From contig JAFXVT010000059.1 in NCBI GenBank assembly GCA_017534835.1, forward strand, positions 1 to 44,331: DNA of 44,331 nt. The letters are read 5' to 3'. Shown here piece after piece: positions 22,868 to 31,504 of this stretch. The stretch comes from Ruminococcus sp. (GTDB lineage: Bacteria; Bacillota; Clostridia; Oscillospirales; Ruminococcaceae). The position numbers were made by a program, and so were the translations under genes. Within the stretch, counting starts at the first letter, position 1. The number at the start of each line of letters is the position of its first letter. A model generated the notes under the pieces. It was not told the DNA's origin. It made no database searches and was given only the letters and a program-made list of their open reading frames with translations.

Positions 22868-25035
22868 AAAAGATCTGGGGGATCACATTCGGCGGACTGC
22901 ATAACAAGATACTTGCGGTGCTGCTGGTGTTCCTGCTTGCTGTTGTCGGATTCAATACAGCCGTGTCTATGTATAAGACCGTAACTCTCAGAAAGATAGT
23001 CGAGGAATCGGGCAAGGAGCAGCAGGAGGCTATCCAAAAAGTCTCGGGTGATACCGTCTATAAGTCGCTGGAGGAATCCATCACAAAAATGAGCGCTCTG
23101 CGCGCGGCAAAACTCGATGACGAATTCACAGAGATAGAAAACAATATCCGGATGCTTCAGGATATGGCAACGAATCTTTTTGAAAACGCTGACAGTCTTG
23201 AGCCTGCAAGTGTTCCTCTGCCTGACCCCGAAAACACGGATAAGCTTGAGATACATCTGTTGTTTGAAGAGGGCGTTGATTATCAGAATTCAGAATATGT
23301 CGGTATCGCGGGACATATGTCCGATACAATGCTGTCGCTGGTAGCAGCAAATGAAAAGGTGGACGGATGCTACATAGGTCTGGCAGACGGAACGCATATC
23401 GGCATAAGCAGCAGCGGCGCAGATAAATATGACGAAAACGGCAAACAGAAGCCGTTTCCTGTCCGTCACAGGCCGTGGTATGTTGGTGCTGTTGAAAAAG
23501 GTGATGTTTTCTTTACAGGTGTTGAACGTGATGCCTTCAACGGCTCAATGAACATAACCTGTGCCGCACCGGTCACTATAAACGGTAAAACAGTCGCAGT
23601 TGTCGGAGCTGACATAGTCTTCGACCAGATCGATGAATTCGTTTCTGATTCAGAAAGCAGCAGCGAATTTGCATTTCTTCTCAACGATGAAGGTCAGATA
23701 ATAGCGATCCCGGAGAATAACGGATTGTTCAGGCTCGAGGATTCCGGAACTGCCGAAGATCTCAGGGATTCGGAAAACAGGGAGCTCGCTGGCTTTATCA
23801 CAAAAGCTCTGAAAGAAAAGACCGGTCTTGAGACCATTTCATTAAACGGTAAGGAATACTATATGTCGAGCACTCCGATGGATAAGATCGGGTGGGCAGT
23901 GGTCACTGTCATCGACAAGGACGCCACAAACAGCCTTACCAATAACCTTATTTCCGAGATAGACCGAATAAACTCTGATTCCACTTCATCGTTCAGGGAA
24001 GGCGCAGGTACGCTCAGCCGCATTACCGTTATCGGTATTGTTTCTATCATTCTGATCGGCTCTGTCTATGCCCTCCTTGTTGCAAACAAGATCGTAAAGC
24101 CTATCGAATCAATGACGTCTGACATAATCGAGGGAACCAAGACCGGCAAGCTGTTCGAGATGAAGGACCTCTACCGCACAGGCGACGAGATAGAGGTGCT
24201 CGCTGAATCCTTCGATAACCTCTCGCAGGAGACAAAGAGATACATCGACAATCTCACTTCGATAACCAAGGAAAAAGAGCGTATGAACACCGAGCTCTCG
24301 CTCGCAACGCAGATACAGGCGTCGATGCTGCCGCACATTTTCCCTCCTTTCCCGGAGAGAACAGAATTCGACATCTACGCGACTATGAATCCGGCGCGTG
24401 AGGTCGGCGGAGATTTCTATGACTTCTTCCTCATTGATGATGACCACCTGTGTATGGTAATGGCTGACGTATCAGGCAAGGGAATACCGGCGGCTTTGTA
24501 TATGATGATTTCGATGGCTCTCCTCAAGAGCAATGCGATGCTCGGTGTATCGCCTTCAGAGGTGCTGACAAAGACAAACGAGCTGCTCTGCTCGGGAAAC
24601 AGCGCGGAAATGTTCGTTACAGTATGGCTCGGTATCCTCGAGATCTCTACCGGCAGGCTCACCGCATCTAATGCCGGTCACGAGTATCCTGCTATCAGGC
24701 GAAAGGACGGAAGCTTTGAGCTGTTCAAGGACAAGCACGGATTCGTCCTCGGCGGACTGGACACCGCTCACTACAAGGATTACACCCTCGACATCGCGCC
24801 GGGTGACAAGCTCTTCCTCTACACAGACGGAGTCCCCGAGGCGACCGATTCGTATGAGAAGATGTTCGGCACAGACCGTATGCTCGAAGCACTCAACAAG
24901 GACGGGAATGCCTCACCGCAGCAGATACTCGGGAACGTCGAGAATGCTGTTGATGAATTCGTTATGGAAGCAGAACAGTTCGATGACCTTACTATGCTGT
25001 GCATCGAATACAGAGGCAAGGAAGATAATAACTGA
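22864..25035 (+). CDS. Cache-HAMP-PP2C (RsbU/SpoIIE-type) phosphatase
   Basis: This 723-aa membrane sensor should dephosphorylate STAS proteins. It has a transmembrane segment at about 12-35, an extracellular double-Cache region (about 55-355, with RHRPWYVGAVEKG typical of the domain), and a second membrane segment at about 378-400. HAMP and a helical linker follow (about 400-490), then a PP2C/SpoIIE domain (about 510-715) with GGDFYDFF, ADVSGKG, SNAGHEYP, YTDGVPEA and DDLTML. The metal-binding aspartates are present. The start is GTG, overlapping the kinase stop. An extracellular ligand therefore probably controls the partner switch; its identity cannot be told from sequence. Confidence 0.93.
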   Translation: MKKIWGITFGGLHNKILAVLLVFLLAVVGFNTAVSMYKTVTLRKIVEESGKEQQEAIQKVSGDTVYKSLEESITKMSALRAAKLDDEFTEIENNIRMLQDMATNLFENADSLEPASVPLPDPENTDKLEIHLLFEEGVDYQNSEYVGIAGHMSDTMLSLVAANEKVDGCYIGLADGTHIGISSSGADKYDENGKQKPFPVRHRPWYVGAVEKGDVFFTGVERDAFNGSMNITCAAPVTINGKTVAVVGADIVFDQIDEFVSDSESSSEFAFLLNDEGQIIAIPENNGLFRLEDSGTAEDLRDSENRELAGFITKALKEKTGLETISLNGKEYYMSSTPMDKIGWAVVTVIDKDATNSLTNNLISEIDRINSDSTSSFREGAGTLSRITVIGIVSIILIGSVYALLVANKIVKPIESMTSDIIEGTKTGKLFEMKDLYRTGDEIEVLAESFDNLSQETKRYIDNLTSITKEKERMNTELSLATQIQASMLPHIFPPFPERTEFDIYATMNPAREVGGDFYDFFLIDDDHLCMVMADVSGKGIPAALYMMISMALLKSNAMLGVSPSEVLTKTNELLCSGNSAEMFVTVWLGILEISTGRLTASNAGHEYPAIRRKDGSFELFKDKHGFVLGGLDTAHYKDYTLDIAPGDKLFLYTDGVPEATDSYEKMFGTDRMLEALNKDGNASPQQILGNVENAVDEFVMEAEQFDDLTMLCIEYRGKEDNN

Positions 25036-25053
25036 CATACTCCCGTAAAAAGC

Positions 25054-25090
25054 AGCGCTGCTCCCGATAAAAGGTGGCAGCGCTTTTTTT
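25054..25090 (+). terminator. Terminator of the partner-switching operon
   Basis: AGCGCTGC pairs with GCAGCGCT, followed by six to seven T residues. Confidence 0.88.
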
Positions 25091-25131
25091 GCACCTGCCG
25101 CATAATATCCGGACGATACTCATCACGGATA

Positions 25132-25160
25132 TTGCAATATTCCCTGATATGTGCTATACT
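25132..25160 (+). promoter_or_regulatory. Promoter of the PAS/HD-GYP gene
   Basis: -35 TTGCAA (25132-25137), 17-nt spacer and -10 TATACT (25155-25160). The leader before the ATG is about 78 nt; I see no c-di-GMP riboswitch in it. Confidence 0.75.
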
Positions 25161-25244
25161 GAAAACAGTACCGGCAAATCATACGGATACTTTGACCAAC
25201 GGTAAACCAAGGACATATAGTCCGCAGACGAACAGGAATGAAAA

Positions 25245-26531
25245 ATGGATAAGCTGTACGAAATAATGATAAATAGTATGTCAGAGGGCGTCATCGTGAC
25301 GCGATTCGACGGAATGATAACCTTCTGCAACGAAGCAGCTGCTCAGGCTCTGGAATTTCCGCGCGAGCGGCTGACAGGAAGCAGCATAGCCGAGCTGATG
25401 CTCGGATTTGAGGAGAATGATGCTTTTTTTGAGCTCATTCTCGATGCGATATACACAAAGGAAAAGGTGAGCAAAAATGTTCCCTTTTTCACGAACGAGA
25501 ATATGAAATACCTTCGTGTGACCAGCTCACTGATGACAGAAAACGGCGAAAACACCGGACTCATCATCGTTATCAATGACGTGAGCGAGGAAGTCGGGCT
25601 CTTCATCACCACCAAGCGCCTTGCGAATCAGGTGCTCAACCTTATGGATTCGTTCGTAGAAGTAATGGTCACCGAGATAGAAGAAAGGTCCACATACAAC
25701 GCAAACCATACAAAGAGTATGGTCAGATATGCAACAAAGTATCTTGAGCATCTGCGTGAAGAGGGCAAGCTCACAGACGTGACGAATGATGATATACATC
25801 CCCTGCTGATGAGCATATGGCTGCACGATATAGGAAAGCTGCTCGTGCCGCCCGAGGTGCTCGACAAGGGCACTCGTCTCGGCAGCGGACTGAAGGACGT
25901 TCTCCACCGTATAGAGATCGGTCGGCTCATGCTGCGGCTGAAGGCTGCCTCCTCCCCCGATGAGAAGGGCTCCGCTGAAGCTCTGATGCGCAGGATAGAC
26001 GCTGCAAGAGAGCTCATCATCTCATGCAACTCTGCCGGCTTCCTCGATGAAGACAATCTTGCGCTTCTCCGTGATGCCGCGAAGCTCACCTGTCTGACCT
26101 CCGACGGAGAAACTGTCCCCCTTCTCACCGAAAAAGAGCTCGAGCAGCTCTCGGTCGTCCGCGGCACTCTCACCGCCGATGAAAGGAAGATAGTAGAATC
26201 ACACGTAACGTACACGAGCAAGCTCCTTTCAAAAATGGAGTTCCGCGGAAACTACAGATCCGTACCGCTGTGGGCGGCAGGTCATCACGAGCTCCTTGAC
26301 GGCTCGGGCTATCCGGACAGGCTCTCCGGCGATTCGATACCGTGGGAGACCCGCCTGCTGACGATAATAGATGTATACGATGCTCTCACGGCTGATGACA
26401 GACCCTACAAGCCTCCGCTCCCGCCGGAAAAGGCATTCGCCATACTCCGCGATATGGCGTCACAGGGCAAGATCGACACATCTATCCTTGAAAGCTTCTA
26501 TGCAAGCGGCGCATGGAAGCGCGAAAAATAA
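25245..26531 (+). CDS. PAS domain HD-GYP protein (putative c-di-GMP phosphodiesterase)
   Basis: This 428-aa cytoplasmic protein has an N-terminal PAS domain (about 1-120, SEGVIVTRFDGMITFCNEAA). The HD metal motif HDIGK follows at about 193, HV at about 322, and HHELLDGSGYP at about 346-356, with a C-terminal DVYDALTADDRPYK. The GYP motif points to the c-di-GMP phosphodiesterase branch. The distance between HDIGK and HHE is about 150 residues, longer than the classical domain, so an extra helical insert is present. It follows the partner-switching operon with its own promoter, so a functional link is possible but not shown. Confidence 0.88.
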   Translation: MDKLYEIMINSMSEGVIVTRFDGMITFCNEAAAQALEFPRERLTGSSIAELMLGFEENDAFFELILDAIYTKEKVSKNVPFFTNENMKYLRVTSSLMTENGENTGLIIVINDVSEEVGLFITTKRLANQVLNLMDSFVEVMVTEIEERSTYNANHTKSMVRYATKYLEHLREEGKLTDVTNDDIHPLLMSIWLHDIGKLLVPPEVLDKGTRLGSGLKDVLHRIEIGRLMLRLKAASSPDEKGSAEALMRRIDAARELIISCNSAGFLDEDNLALLRDAAKLTCLTSDGETVPLLTEKELEQLSVVRGTLTADERKIVESHVTYTSKLLSKMEFRGNYRSVPLWAAGHHELLDGSGYPDRLSGDSIPWETRLLTIIDVYDALTADDRPYKPPLPPEKAFAILRDMASQGKIDTSILESFYASGAWKREK

Positions 26532-26533
26532 AA

Positions 26534-26582
26534 ATATCCCCGGCTGATGCGGTCTTTACCGACAGTCGGGGATAGGTTTTTT
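26534..26582 (+). terminator. Terminator 1 after HD-GYP gene
   Basis: TATCCCCG pairs with CGGGGATA and is followed by a T-run (GGTTTTTT). Confidence 0.8.
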
Positions 26583-26587
26583 ATCTG

Positions 26588-26619
26588 CGTCCCGGCTGTC
26601 TGCTGTCGGGACGTTTTTT
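26588..26619 (+). terminator. Terminator 2 after HD-GYP gene
   Basis: CGTCCCG pairs with CGGGACG and is followed by six T residues, directly behind terminator 1. Confidence 0.8.
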
Positions 26620-26692
26620 GCCTTTGCGGTATATCTGCGGAGCAGGCTGCTTTCCGGGTGATTTTACACAACGCATCGGAGCTGCTGTTCTG

Positions 26693-26863
26693 TTATTTTT
26701 TCATTTTTTCCTTATTTATAAGACCGTCGCCCGTCACATCGAGATTTAATCTGCGCTTGACCGAAGATCTGTTCGCTTTCTCGCGCGATGAGGCTTTTTC
26801 CGATACTTTCTTCATCTCCATCGCAATCGAATTAGAAGCCTTTGTCGGGTCCTTATCAACTAC
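26693..26863 (-). pseudogene. Coding continuation after an in-frame stop
   Basis: Past the TAA that ends the 158-aa gene, the same minus-strand frame stays open for 56 codons. It reads as protein (VVDKDPTKASNSIAMEMKK, then RRLNLDVTGDGLINKEK) before a second TAA. DVTGDGLIN matches an EF-hand or dockerin calcium loop. No good start codon lies at its head. It is probably the true C-terminus of the gene, cut off by a nonsense change, or it is reached by readthrough. Confidence 0.5.
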
Positions 26864-27340
26864 TTAATCACACAGATCCACAATATCCTTCGGGCTGCTT
26901 ATCGAGCGGATAAGTCTCCTGAAATCTTTGTGCTCCTTCACTCTGACTATCTCCTCAGCAAGGACTTTCTCAACAGTCTTTCCGGAGTGATCGCCCTCCT
27001 TTATCACAGCGTCATACTTCGGTTTCTTATCATGGGGCAGGAGCACTGACTTTGCATAGACAGAAGCAAGGGTCTCCGCAAGGCACAGCTTGAGATCGGA
27101 TATATCCGCCTTCGGATCCATCGCTGAAGCATTTTTGCTCAGCTGCTTCAGGACCTGCTGTTCTTTTTCGATGATAGAGTGCTCGGTGACGAAATCTTTA
27201 TAATTGAGCTGCTCTATCTGACCGGCAGCCTTGATCCTCGTCTTACCCATTCCGGTCAACGGCTTCCAGTCGCTGTTTCCTTTATATCTGACGCTGTTTT
27301 CCTTCTTTTTGCCGATATAGAAGGCAGCAGTCTCCTTCAT
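26864..27340 (-). CDS. Unknown protein, possibly interrupted
   Basis: This 158-aa, lysine-rich protein has no recognised domain. It has helical segments (IEKEQQVLKQLSKNA, KTVEKVLAEEIVRVKEHKDF) and no signal peptide. The frame upstream of the ATG also reads as plausible protein (LDGKEAKEIDNKTLKSKIG) without a start codon, and the frame continues as coding after the TAA. The ribosome site is weak. The gene may therefore be a damaged copy of a longer one. It diverges from the gene at 27418. Confidence 0.5.
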   Translation of the reverse strand: MKETAAFYIGKKKENSVRYKGNSDWKPLTGMGKTRIKAAGQIEQLNYKDFVTEHSIIEKEQQVLKQLSKNASAMDPKADISDLKLCLAETLASVYAKSVLLPHDKKPKYDAVIKEGDHSGKTVEKVLAEEIVRVKEHKDFRRLIRSISSPKDIVDLCD

Positions 27341-27417
27341 AGTACCTATCTTCGACTTCAGCGTCTTATTGTCTATTTCTTTGGCTTCTTTTCCATCCAG
27401 ATAAGGAGCTGAAGCGA

Positions 27418-28086
27418 ATGAACGCCACTGCCGCAGAGAGCGAAACAGCTCCCGAAAAGAGCGCCGAGCCCGAAGCTTTGCAGGATACAGCTAAACCGGA
27501 CGGTATGACTTCCGAACAGGAGACAAAAGAAAAGAAGCAGAGCTCTGAGGGTGAAACACAGCCCGAGGATGACATCGACTACGACGAACAGCTCAGGAAT
27601 ATGTACGGAGACGATTACCTCGATCCCGCAAAATACACTAACCTGATGAAAACCGCAAATTTTGAAAGCTATGGCACCGAGATTGCCTCGCTTACAGCTA
27701 AAAATCTGACTGCTGCTGCCATAACCGCTCAGATAGCATTGAAAAACGGCAAACAGCCGACACGAAAAGATTTCCACAACAGTGTGGTCGACGTGGTAGA
27801 AAGCCCTGCATTCAAGACTATCATCGAAGATAACGGAAGTCCGAATCTCAACAATATCAGTCACGGAACGATACAGCGCCTCACAAATAAGCTCTCAAAG
27901 GACAACGGCAAAGGCATGATGGGCGAATACATCAAAAATACACTGTATCAAAAAAATGCCGAAAAGCAGAACCAGAAAATAAAGGAAGATGCAATGAAGA
28001 CCCGTAACCGCAGCAATGCGCTGACAAAGGAAGAAAAGACCACCACCCGCAGTCGCAGCAATGCGGTACATCAAAAGAAAATGTGA
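27418..28086 (+). CDS. Unknown acidic/basic two-part protein
   Basis: This 222-aa protein has an acidic, Glu-rich and probably disordered N-terminal third (about 1-55), a middle helical part (about 60-165) and a basic C-terminus with two similar RSNA repeats (TRNRSNALTKEEK and TRSRSNAVHQKK). No signal peptide or known motif is seen. AAGGAGC lies about 9 nt before the ATG. It is followed after 31 nt by a small basic protein, probably in one operon. Confidence 0.6.
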   Translation: MNATAAESETAPEKSAEPEALQDTAKPDGMTSEQETKEKKQSSEGETQPEDDIDYDEQLRNMYGDDYLDPAKYTNLMKTANFESYGTEIASLTAKNLTAAAITAQIALKNGKQPTRKDFHNSVVDVVESPAFKTIIEDNGSPNLNNISHGTIQRLTNKLSKDNGKGMMGEYIKNTLYQKNAEKQNQKIKEDAMKTRNRSNALTKEEKTTTRSRSNAVHQKKM

Positions 28087-28117
28087 ATGATACTGTTCAC
28101 ATCGTCGAGGAGCTATA

Positions 28118-28333
28118 ATGCGACATCTTGATAAAAATGAAATAGAACGAGCTCTTTCCGCTGCTTCAAGACAAGTTCCGCGGGCACCGTCCGCACTTGC
28201 GGAAAATATGGTCCGTACTGCAAACAAGCTCGAACGCGAACGTGAGCGGCAGGCAAAAAACAGCGGATCACCTTCCGACAGCAAGGGATCAGCTGTCCCT
28301 GATAAAAAGAAGGAGAAAGGAAAGTCGCTTTGA
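28118..28333 (+). CDS. Small basic unknown protein, 71 aa
   Basis: A short, highly charged protein (NKLERERERQAKN, then DKKKEKGKSL) with GAGGAGC about 6 nt before the ATG. No family is recognised. Its stop is embedded in a remnant of the structured repeat. Confidence 0.6.
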   Translation: MRHLDKNEIERALSAASRQVPRAPSALAENMVRTANKLERERERQAKNSGSPSDSKGSAVPDKKKEKGKSL

Positions 28334-28373
28334 AGGGTGACCCTTCAGCCTGCGATCTCCGCTAAAGAAAGCA
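28332..28373 (-). repeat. Remnant of the structured repeat, copy E
   Basis: Read on the minus strand it starts GCTTTCTTTAGCGGA and ends CAGGCTGAAGGGTCACC. It keeps both outer arms of the repeat seen at 1593-1688 but lacks the central hairpin. Confidence 0.5.
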
Positions 28374-28419
28374 GCCGGATACAAGCCGGCTATCAAAGGG
28401 AGCACGCTCATACAAATAA

Positions 28420-28458
28420 ACAGCGTCTGCAAGTCCAAAACTGCGGACGCTGTTTTTT
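28420..28458 (+). terminator. Intrinsic terminator
   Basis: ACAGCGTCTGCA pairs, with one G-T pair, with TGCGGACGCTGT, followed by six T residues. It ends the operon at 27418-28333. Confidence 0.88.
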
Positions 28459-28483
28459 ACTGCAAAAAATACCTGCCGCACTG

Positions 28484-28512
28484 TTGCTTTTTCATTTTCC
28501 AAGTGTTATAAT
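28484..28512 (+). promoter_or_regulatory. Promoter of the lipoprotein PBP gene
   Basis: -35 TTGCTT (28484-28489), 17-nt spacer, perfect -10 TATAAT (28507-28512). Confidence 0.8.
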
Positions 28513-28555
28513 ATTAACAGATGTAATTTTGTACTTACTGAAGGGTGAATTTAGT

Positions 28556-30031
28556 ATGAAAAGAACAGCAAGAATCCTGTCCGCGGTCTCAGCGGCACTC
28601 CTGCTCGGAAGTATGAGCTCGTGCGGAACTGTCGTTGAACGCGCCGGCTCGCTCGACTCCGTACCTGCAATGGCTCCCGGCACAACTTCACATACCGGAG
28701 CTTCTGCGGGTACCTCGTCGGTATCTTCCAAGACTGAGCCGGCAACCGGAACAACTACCGAAAAGGTACCCGATGTTATGCGCGGAAAGCTCTTCGATGC
28801 CAAGGGCAATGTGCTGATGTACAGCGAAAAAGGTGCTGACGGCAAGGAAGTGCGAATGACGAACGATACAAATAAGGTCGCGTTCGCAAACGTACTCAAT
28901 GAGATGTCGGAGGGACTTGACCTGACGTATGACGACATTCTCCGCACCGCAAATCCCACACCTGTAGACGGCTCAGACAAGGTGGGACAGTCTGTCCGTC
29001 TCACATTCGATGCCGACACACAGAATGCCGTTTACAGCTTTATGGCGAGCAACAATATCGCCGGATCTGCTGTCGTTATGAGAACGGACGGCTCGCTTAT
29101 GGCACAGGTGTCCTCCCCTTCCTACGACCCCGATATCTACTACGGCGTAAAGACCGACGAGGACCTCGCATGGGGCACCTACGGAAACAAGGCATTCCAG
29201 AATGCCGAGCCCGGCTCATGCTTCAAGATAATGTCCGAGGTCATCGCCGACAAGCACGGCATAACCTCTCTCTACGATGAGGGAACATGGGAATTCGACG
29301 GCGTTTCCATTGTCAACTGGGACCACGACCAGACGTGGAACTACCCCATTGCTGACAGAAGTCTCTACTCTGCGTTCATAAATTCGAGCAACATCTTCTT
29401 CGCAAAGGCATTCGACCAGATAGGCAAGGACGATGTCCTCGCCGACCTTGACGGGATCTTCCACTTCTGCTCGGATATTTCCTGCGATTTCGGAACTCTC
29501 CACAACAATGTCGAGATATACTGCGATGATGACCTCAGAAGGACTGCCTTCGGTCAGTCATACGTCCTCACCTGTCCGATCTATCTTGCTGCACTCGGAC
29601 GCGAGGCTGTTTTCGGCGATATGGTAACTCCCTTCACTATCGGGAGTATCGTTGATACCAACGACTGCGGCAAGGCCATAAAGCAAGGCACTCAGCCGAA
29701 TCAGGTCTTGTGCAGCATCCCTGCCGAATACAGGCAGAACCTCCTCAGCGGTATGTCCGGAGTGGGCGCGAATATCGGCGTTTACGTTCCTGCCGGATAT
29801 GAATTCTACGCCAAGACCGGCACTGCCGAAACGTGGAAGGGCGACTTTCTCTACATAACAGGAATTGTCAAAAATCAGGGAGACAACGGCTCCGGTCCGT
29901 ATGACTACACCAACTACAACGGCTCTTACATAATCGTTATGCAGATACAGAACCCGGGAAGCTTCGGCTTCAGCTTTGCGAGCGAATCAGCCTCGCTCTA
30001 TCAGGGACTCGTGAACACTGTCGTGGGCTGA
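28556..30031 (+). CDS. Lipoprotein penicillin-binding transpeptidase
   Basis: This 491-aa exported protein has a lipobox (LGSMSSC, Cys about 22) and a Ser/Thr-rich linker. A transpeptidase domain follows with all three active-site motifs: SCFK (Ser about 221), SSN (about 279) and KTGTAE (about 420). The segment before it (GKLFDAKGNVLMYSEK, VRLTFDADTQNAVYSF) resembles the class B PBP2/FtsI fold. It would cross-link peptidoglycan outside the membrane. Class B PBPs are normally held by a membrane helix, so lipid anchoring is unusual. The ATG at 28556 was preferred to a longer upstream frame because it begins the signal peptide and has AAGGGTG nearby. It has its own promoter. Confidence 0.88.
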   Translation: MKRTARILSAVSAALLLGSMSSCGTVVERAGSLDSVPAMAPGTTSHTGASAGTSSVSSKTEPATGTTTEKVPDVMRGKLFDAKGNVLMYSEKGADGKEVRMTNDTNKVAFANVLNEMSEGLDLTYDDILRTANPTPVDGSDKVGQSVRLTFDADTQNAVYSFMASNNIAGSAVVMRTDGSLMAQVSSPSYDPDIYYGVKTDEDLAWGTYGNKAFQNAEPGSCFKIMSEVIADKHGITSLYDEGTWEFDGVSIVNWDHDQTWNYPIADRSLYSAFINSSNIFFAKAFDQIGKDDVLADLDGIFHFCSDISCDFGTLHNNVEIYCDDDLRRTAFGQSYVLTCPIYLAALGREAVFGDMVTPFTIGSIVDTNDCGKAIKQGTQPNQVLCSIPAEYRQNLLSGMSGVGANIGVYVPAGYEFYAKTGTAETWKGDFLYITGIVKNQGDNGSGPYDYTNYNGSYIIVMQIQNPGSFGFSFASESASLYQGLVNTVVG

Positions 30032-30083
30032 TGAATCATCCGGCTTTTTCCGCAAATAATAACTGCGGAAGGAGCTGAACGCA

Positions 30084-30281
30084 ATGAGAAGGAAAAAATC
30101 TATCCCTATCCCCGTTCCCGACCCGGAAAAGCAAGGGCTCGAATACGTATGCCCGTCAGCCTCGTGGAGCGGTTTGACAGGTGTTATCCCCTCCGGCGAG
30201 AGCGATGACAAGGCAGACGTGGTCTTCAGGGACATCTTCCCTGACCGTCCGGAGCACAAGGGCGAAAGTATAAGCACTTAA
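30084..30281 (+). CDS. Small unknown protein, 65 aa
   Basis: This short, Pro- and Ser-rich soluble protein (IPIPVPDPEKQGLEYVCPSA) has a good AAGGAGC ribosome site and lies 52 nt after the PBP gene, before a strong terminator. No family is recognised. It is probably co-transcribed with the PBP gene. Confidence 0.6.
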   Translation: MRRKKSIPIPVPDPEKQGLEYVCPSASWSGLTGVIPSGESDDKADVVFRDIFPDRPEHKGESIST

Positions 30282-30301
30282 CTGGTACAAGATTAATTAA
30301 T

Positions 30302-30336
30302 AAGGCGTCCGGAGCTCCGGACGTCTTATTTTTTGT
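30302..30336 (+). terminator. Terminator of the PBP transcript
   Basis: The palindrome CGTCCGGAGCTCCGGACG, extended by AAG/CTT, is followed by ATTTTTTG. Confidence 0.88.
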
Positions 30337-30422
30337 GGATATTATGCACAACCGGAGCCGGAAAAGTTTGACTGTTCTGACAAAATCATTCTGAGGTACT
30401 TTATTTTTCACTTAAACTATGC

Positions 30423-30428
30423 TATAAT
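30423..30428 (+). promoter_or_regulatory. Extended -10 element of the lacI operon
   Basis: TGC precedes TATAAT, giving an extended -10; the -35 is poor (TTTATT at 30400-30405). A TTAATTAA palindrome follows at 30437-30444 and is a conceivable regulator site. Confidence 0.5.
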
Positions 30429-30466
30429 GATGTGAGTTAATTAATACTTCCAAAAGGTGTGTGTAT

Positions 30467-31495
30467 ATGAAGAACGGAATAAAAATGCTCGACATCGCGA
30501 ACAAGCTCGGAGTAAGCGTCGTAACGGTGTCGAATGCCCTTGCCGGACGTGACGGCGTAAGCGAGCAGATGCGTCAGAAGATCTGCGATACGGCTGAGGA
30601 AATGGGCTATAAGCCCTCAAATACCAAATCCGGCAAAAAGAAGCCGCCTGTCCCGAAGCTCGGCAAGAGCGTCGGCATAATCACGTCTGAGCGCTTCGTT
30701 GGCGCAAGAGGAACGTTCTATTGGGAGCTCACCGCGAATATCTCGAACAAGCTCTCGGCAATGAACGTCCTCACGGTATACGAATGCATAACCGCTGACA
30801 GCGAGAATAACTGCGTCCTCCCGAATATGATAGCGGAGAAGAAGGTCGACGGCATAATCGTTATCGGTCAGATACACAGGGAATACATACACCGTCTGAG
30901 TCAGATAGATCTGCCGCTTATCTTCGTGGATTTCTACGATAACCGCTATGAGATAGACTCCGTGAATTCCGACAGCTTCCACGGCGGATACATCCTCACG
31001 GACTACCTCGTGCAGAACGGTCACAGAAAAATAGGCTTCTTCGGCTCGCTGAACGCCACGAGCAGCATAAACGACCGCTTTCTCGGCTATGTCAAGTGCC
31101 TTATGGAGAACAGCCTCGAATACCGCAGCGACTGGTGCATTCCCGACCGCACGGAGCGAAGCCTTCTCCTCGACAAGATAGACTTCCCCGATGAGATGCC
31201 GACCGCCTTCGTATGCAACAGCGACGAGACCGCCTTCCGTGTCATCTCTGCGCTGAAATCAAAGGGTGTGCGCGTCCCCGAGGACATATCAGTCGTCGGC
31301 TATGACAACTACACCGTTTCAAGCATATGCATACCAACGATAACAACAGTCGAGGTAGACCTTGAAAAAATGTCCTCCGAGGCTGTAAGGATAATGGCGA
31401 AGAAGCTCTCCGACCCTTCATACAGAGCCGGCAGACGTGTCATCACGGGAAGGCTCATCGTCAAGAACAGCGTTCTCGACATCAATATGAAGTGA
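30467..31495 (+). CDS. LacI-family transcriptional regulator
   Basis: This 342-aa repressor has an N-terminal helix-turn-helix (about 5-30, MLDIANKLGVSVVTVSNALA) and a hinge. A periplasmic-binding-like sugar domain follows, with typical GFFGSLNATSSINDRFLGY, AFVCNSDETAF and VVGYDNYTVSSICIPTITTV segments. It should bind a sugar or related ligand and control nearby genes. The ATG at 30467 has AAAAGGTG 7 nt upstream; a GTG two codons earlier is less likely. It leads a plus-strand operon with the DUF5662 and nagZ-like genes, which suggests control of amino-sugar use or wall recycling. Confidence 0.9.
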   Translation: MKNGIKMLDIANKLGVSVVTVSNALAGRDGVSEQMRQKICDTAEEMGYKPSNTKSGKKKPPVPKLGKSVGIITSERFVGARGTFYWELTANISNKLSAMNVLTVYECITADSENNCVLPNMIAEKKVDGIIVIGQIHREYIHRLSQIDLPLIFVDFYDNRYEIDSVNSDSFHGGYILTDYLVQNGHRKIGFFGSLNATSSINDRFLGYVKCLMENSLEYRSDWCIPDRTERSLLLDKIDFPDEMPTAFVCNSDETAFRVISALKSKGVRVPEDISVVGYDNYTVSSICIPTITTVEVDLEKMSSEAVRIMAKKLSDPSYRAGRRVITGRLIVKNSVLDINMK

Positions 31496-31504
31496 GGTTA
31501 CGGT

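Noticed and set aside
25091-25244. A c-di-GMP riboswitch in the leader of the HD-GYP gene
   Set aside because: The conserved GEMM core segments are not present.
26864-26866. Stop-codon reassignment in this organism, suggested by two coding-like extensions after stops
   Set aside because: One extension follows TAG and the other TAA, and all other genes use these codons as normal stops.
30293-30444. TTAATTAATA occurring at 30293-30302 and 30437-30446 as a LacI operator pair
   Set aside because: The site is short and AT-rich, and the first copy lies at a terminator; chance is likely.
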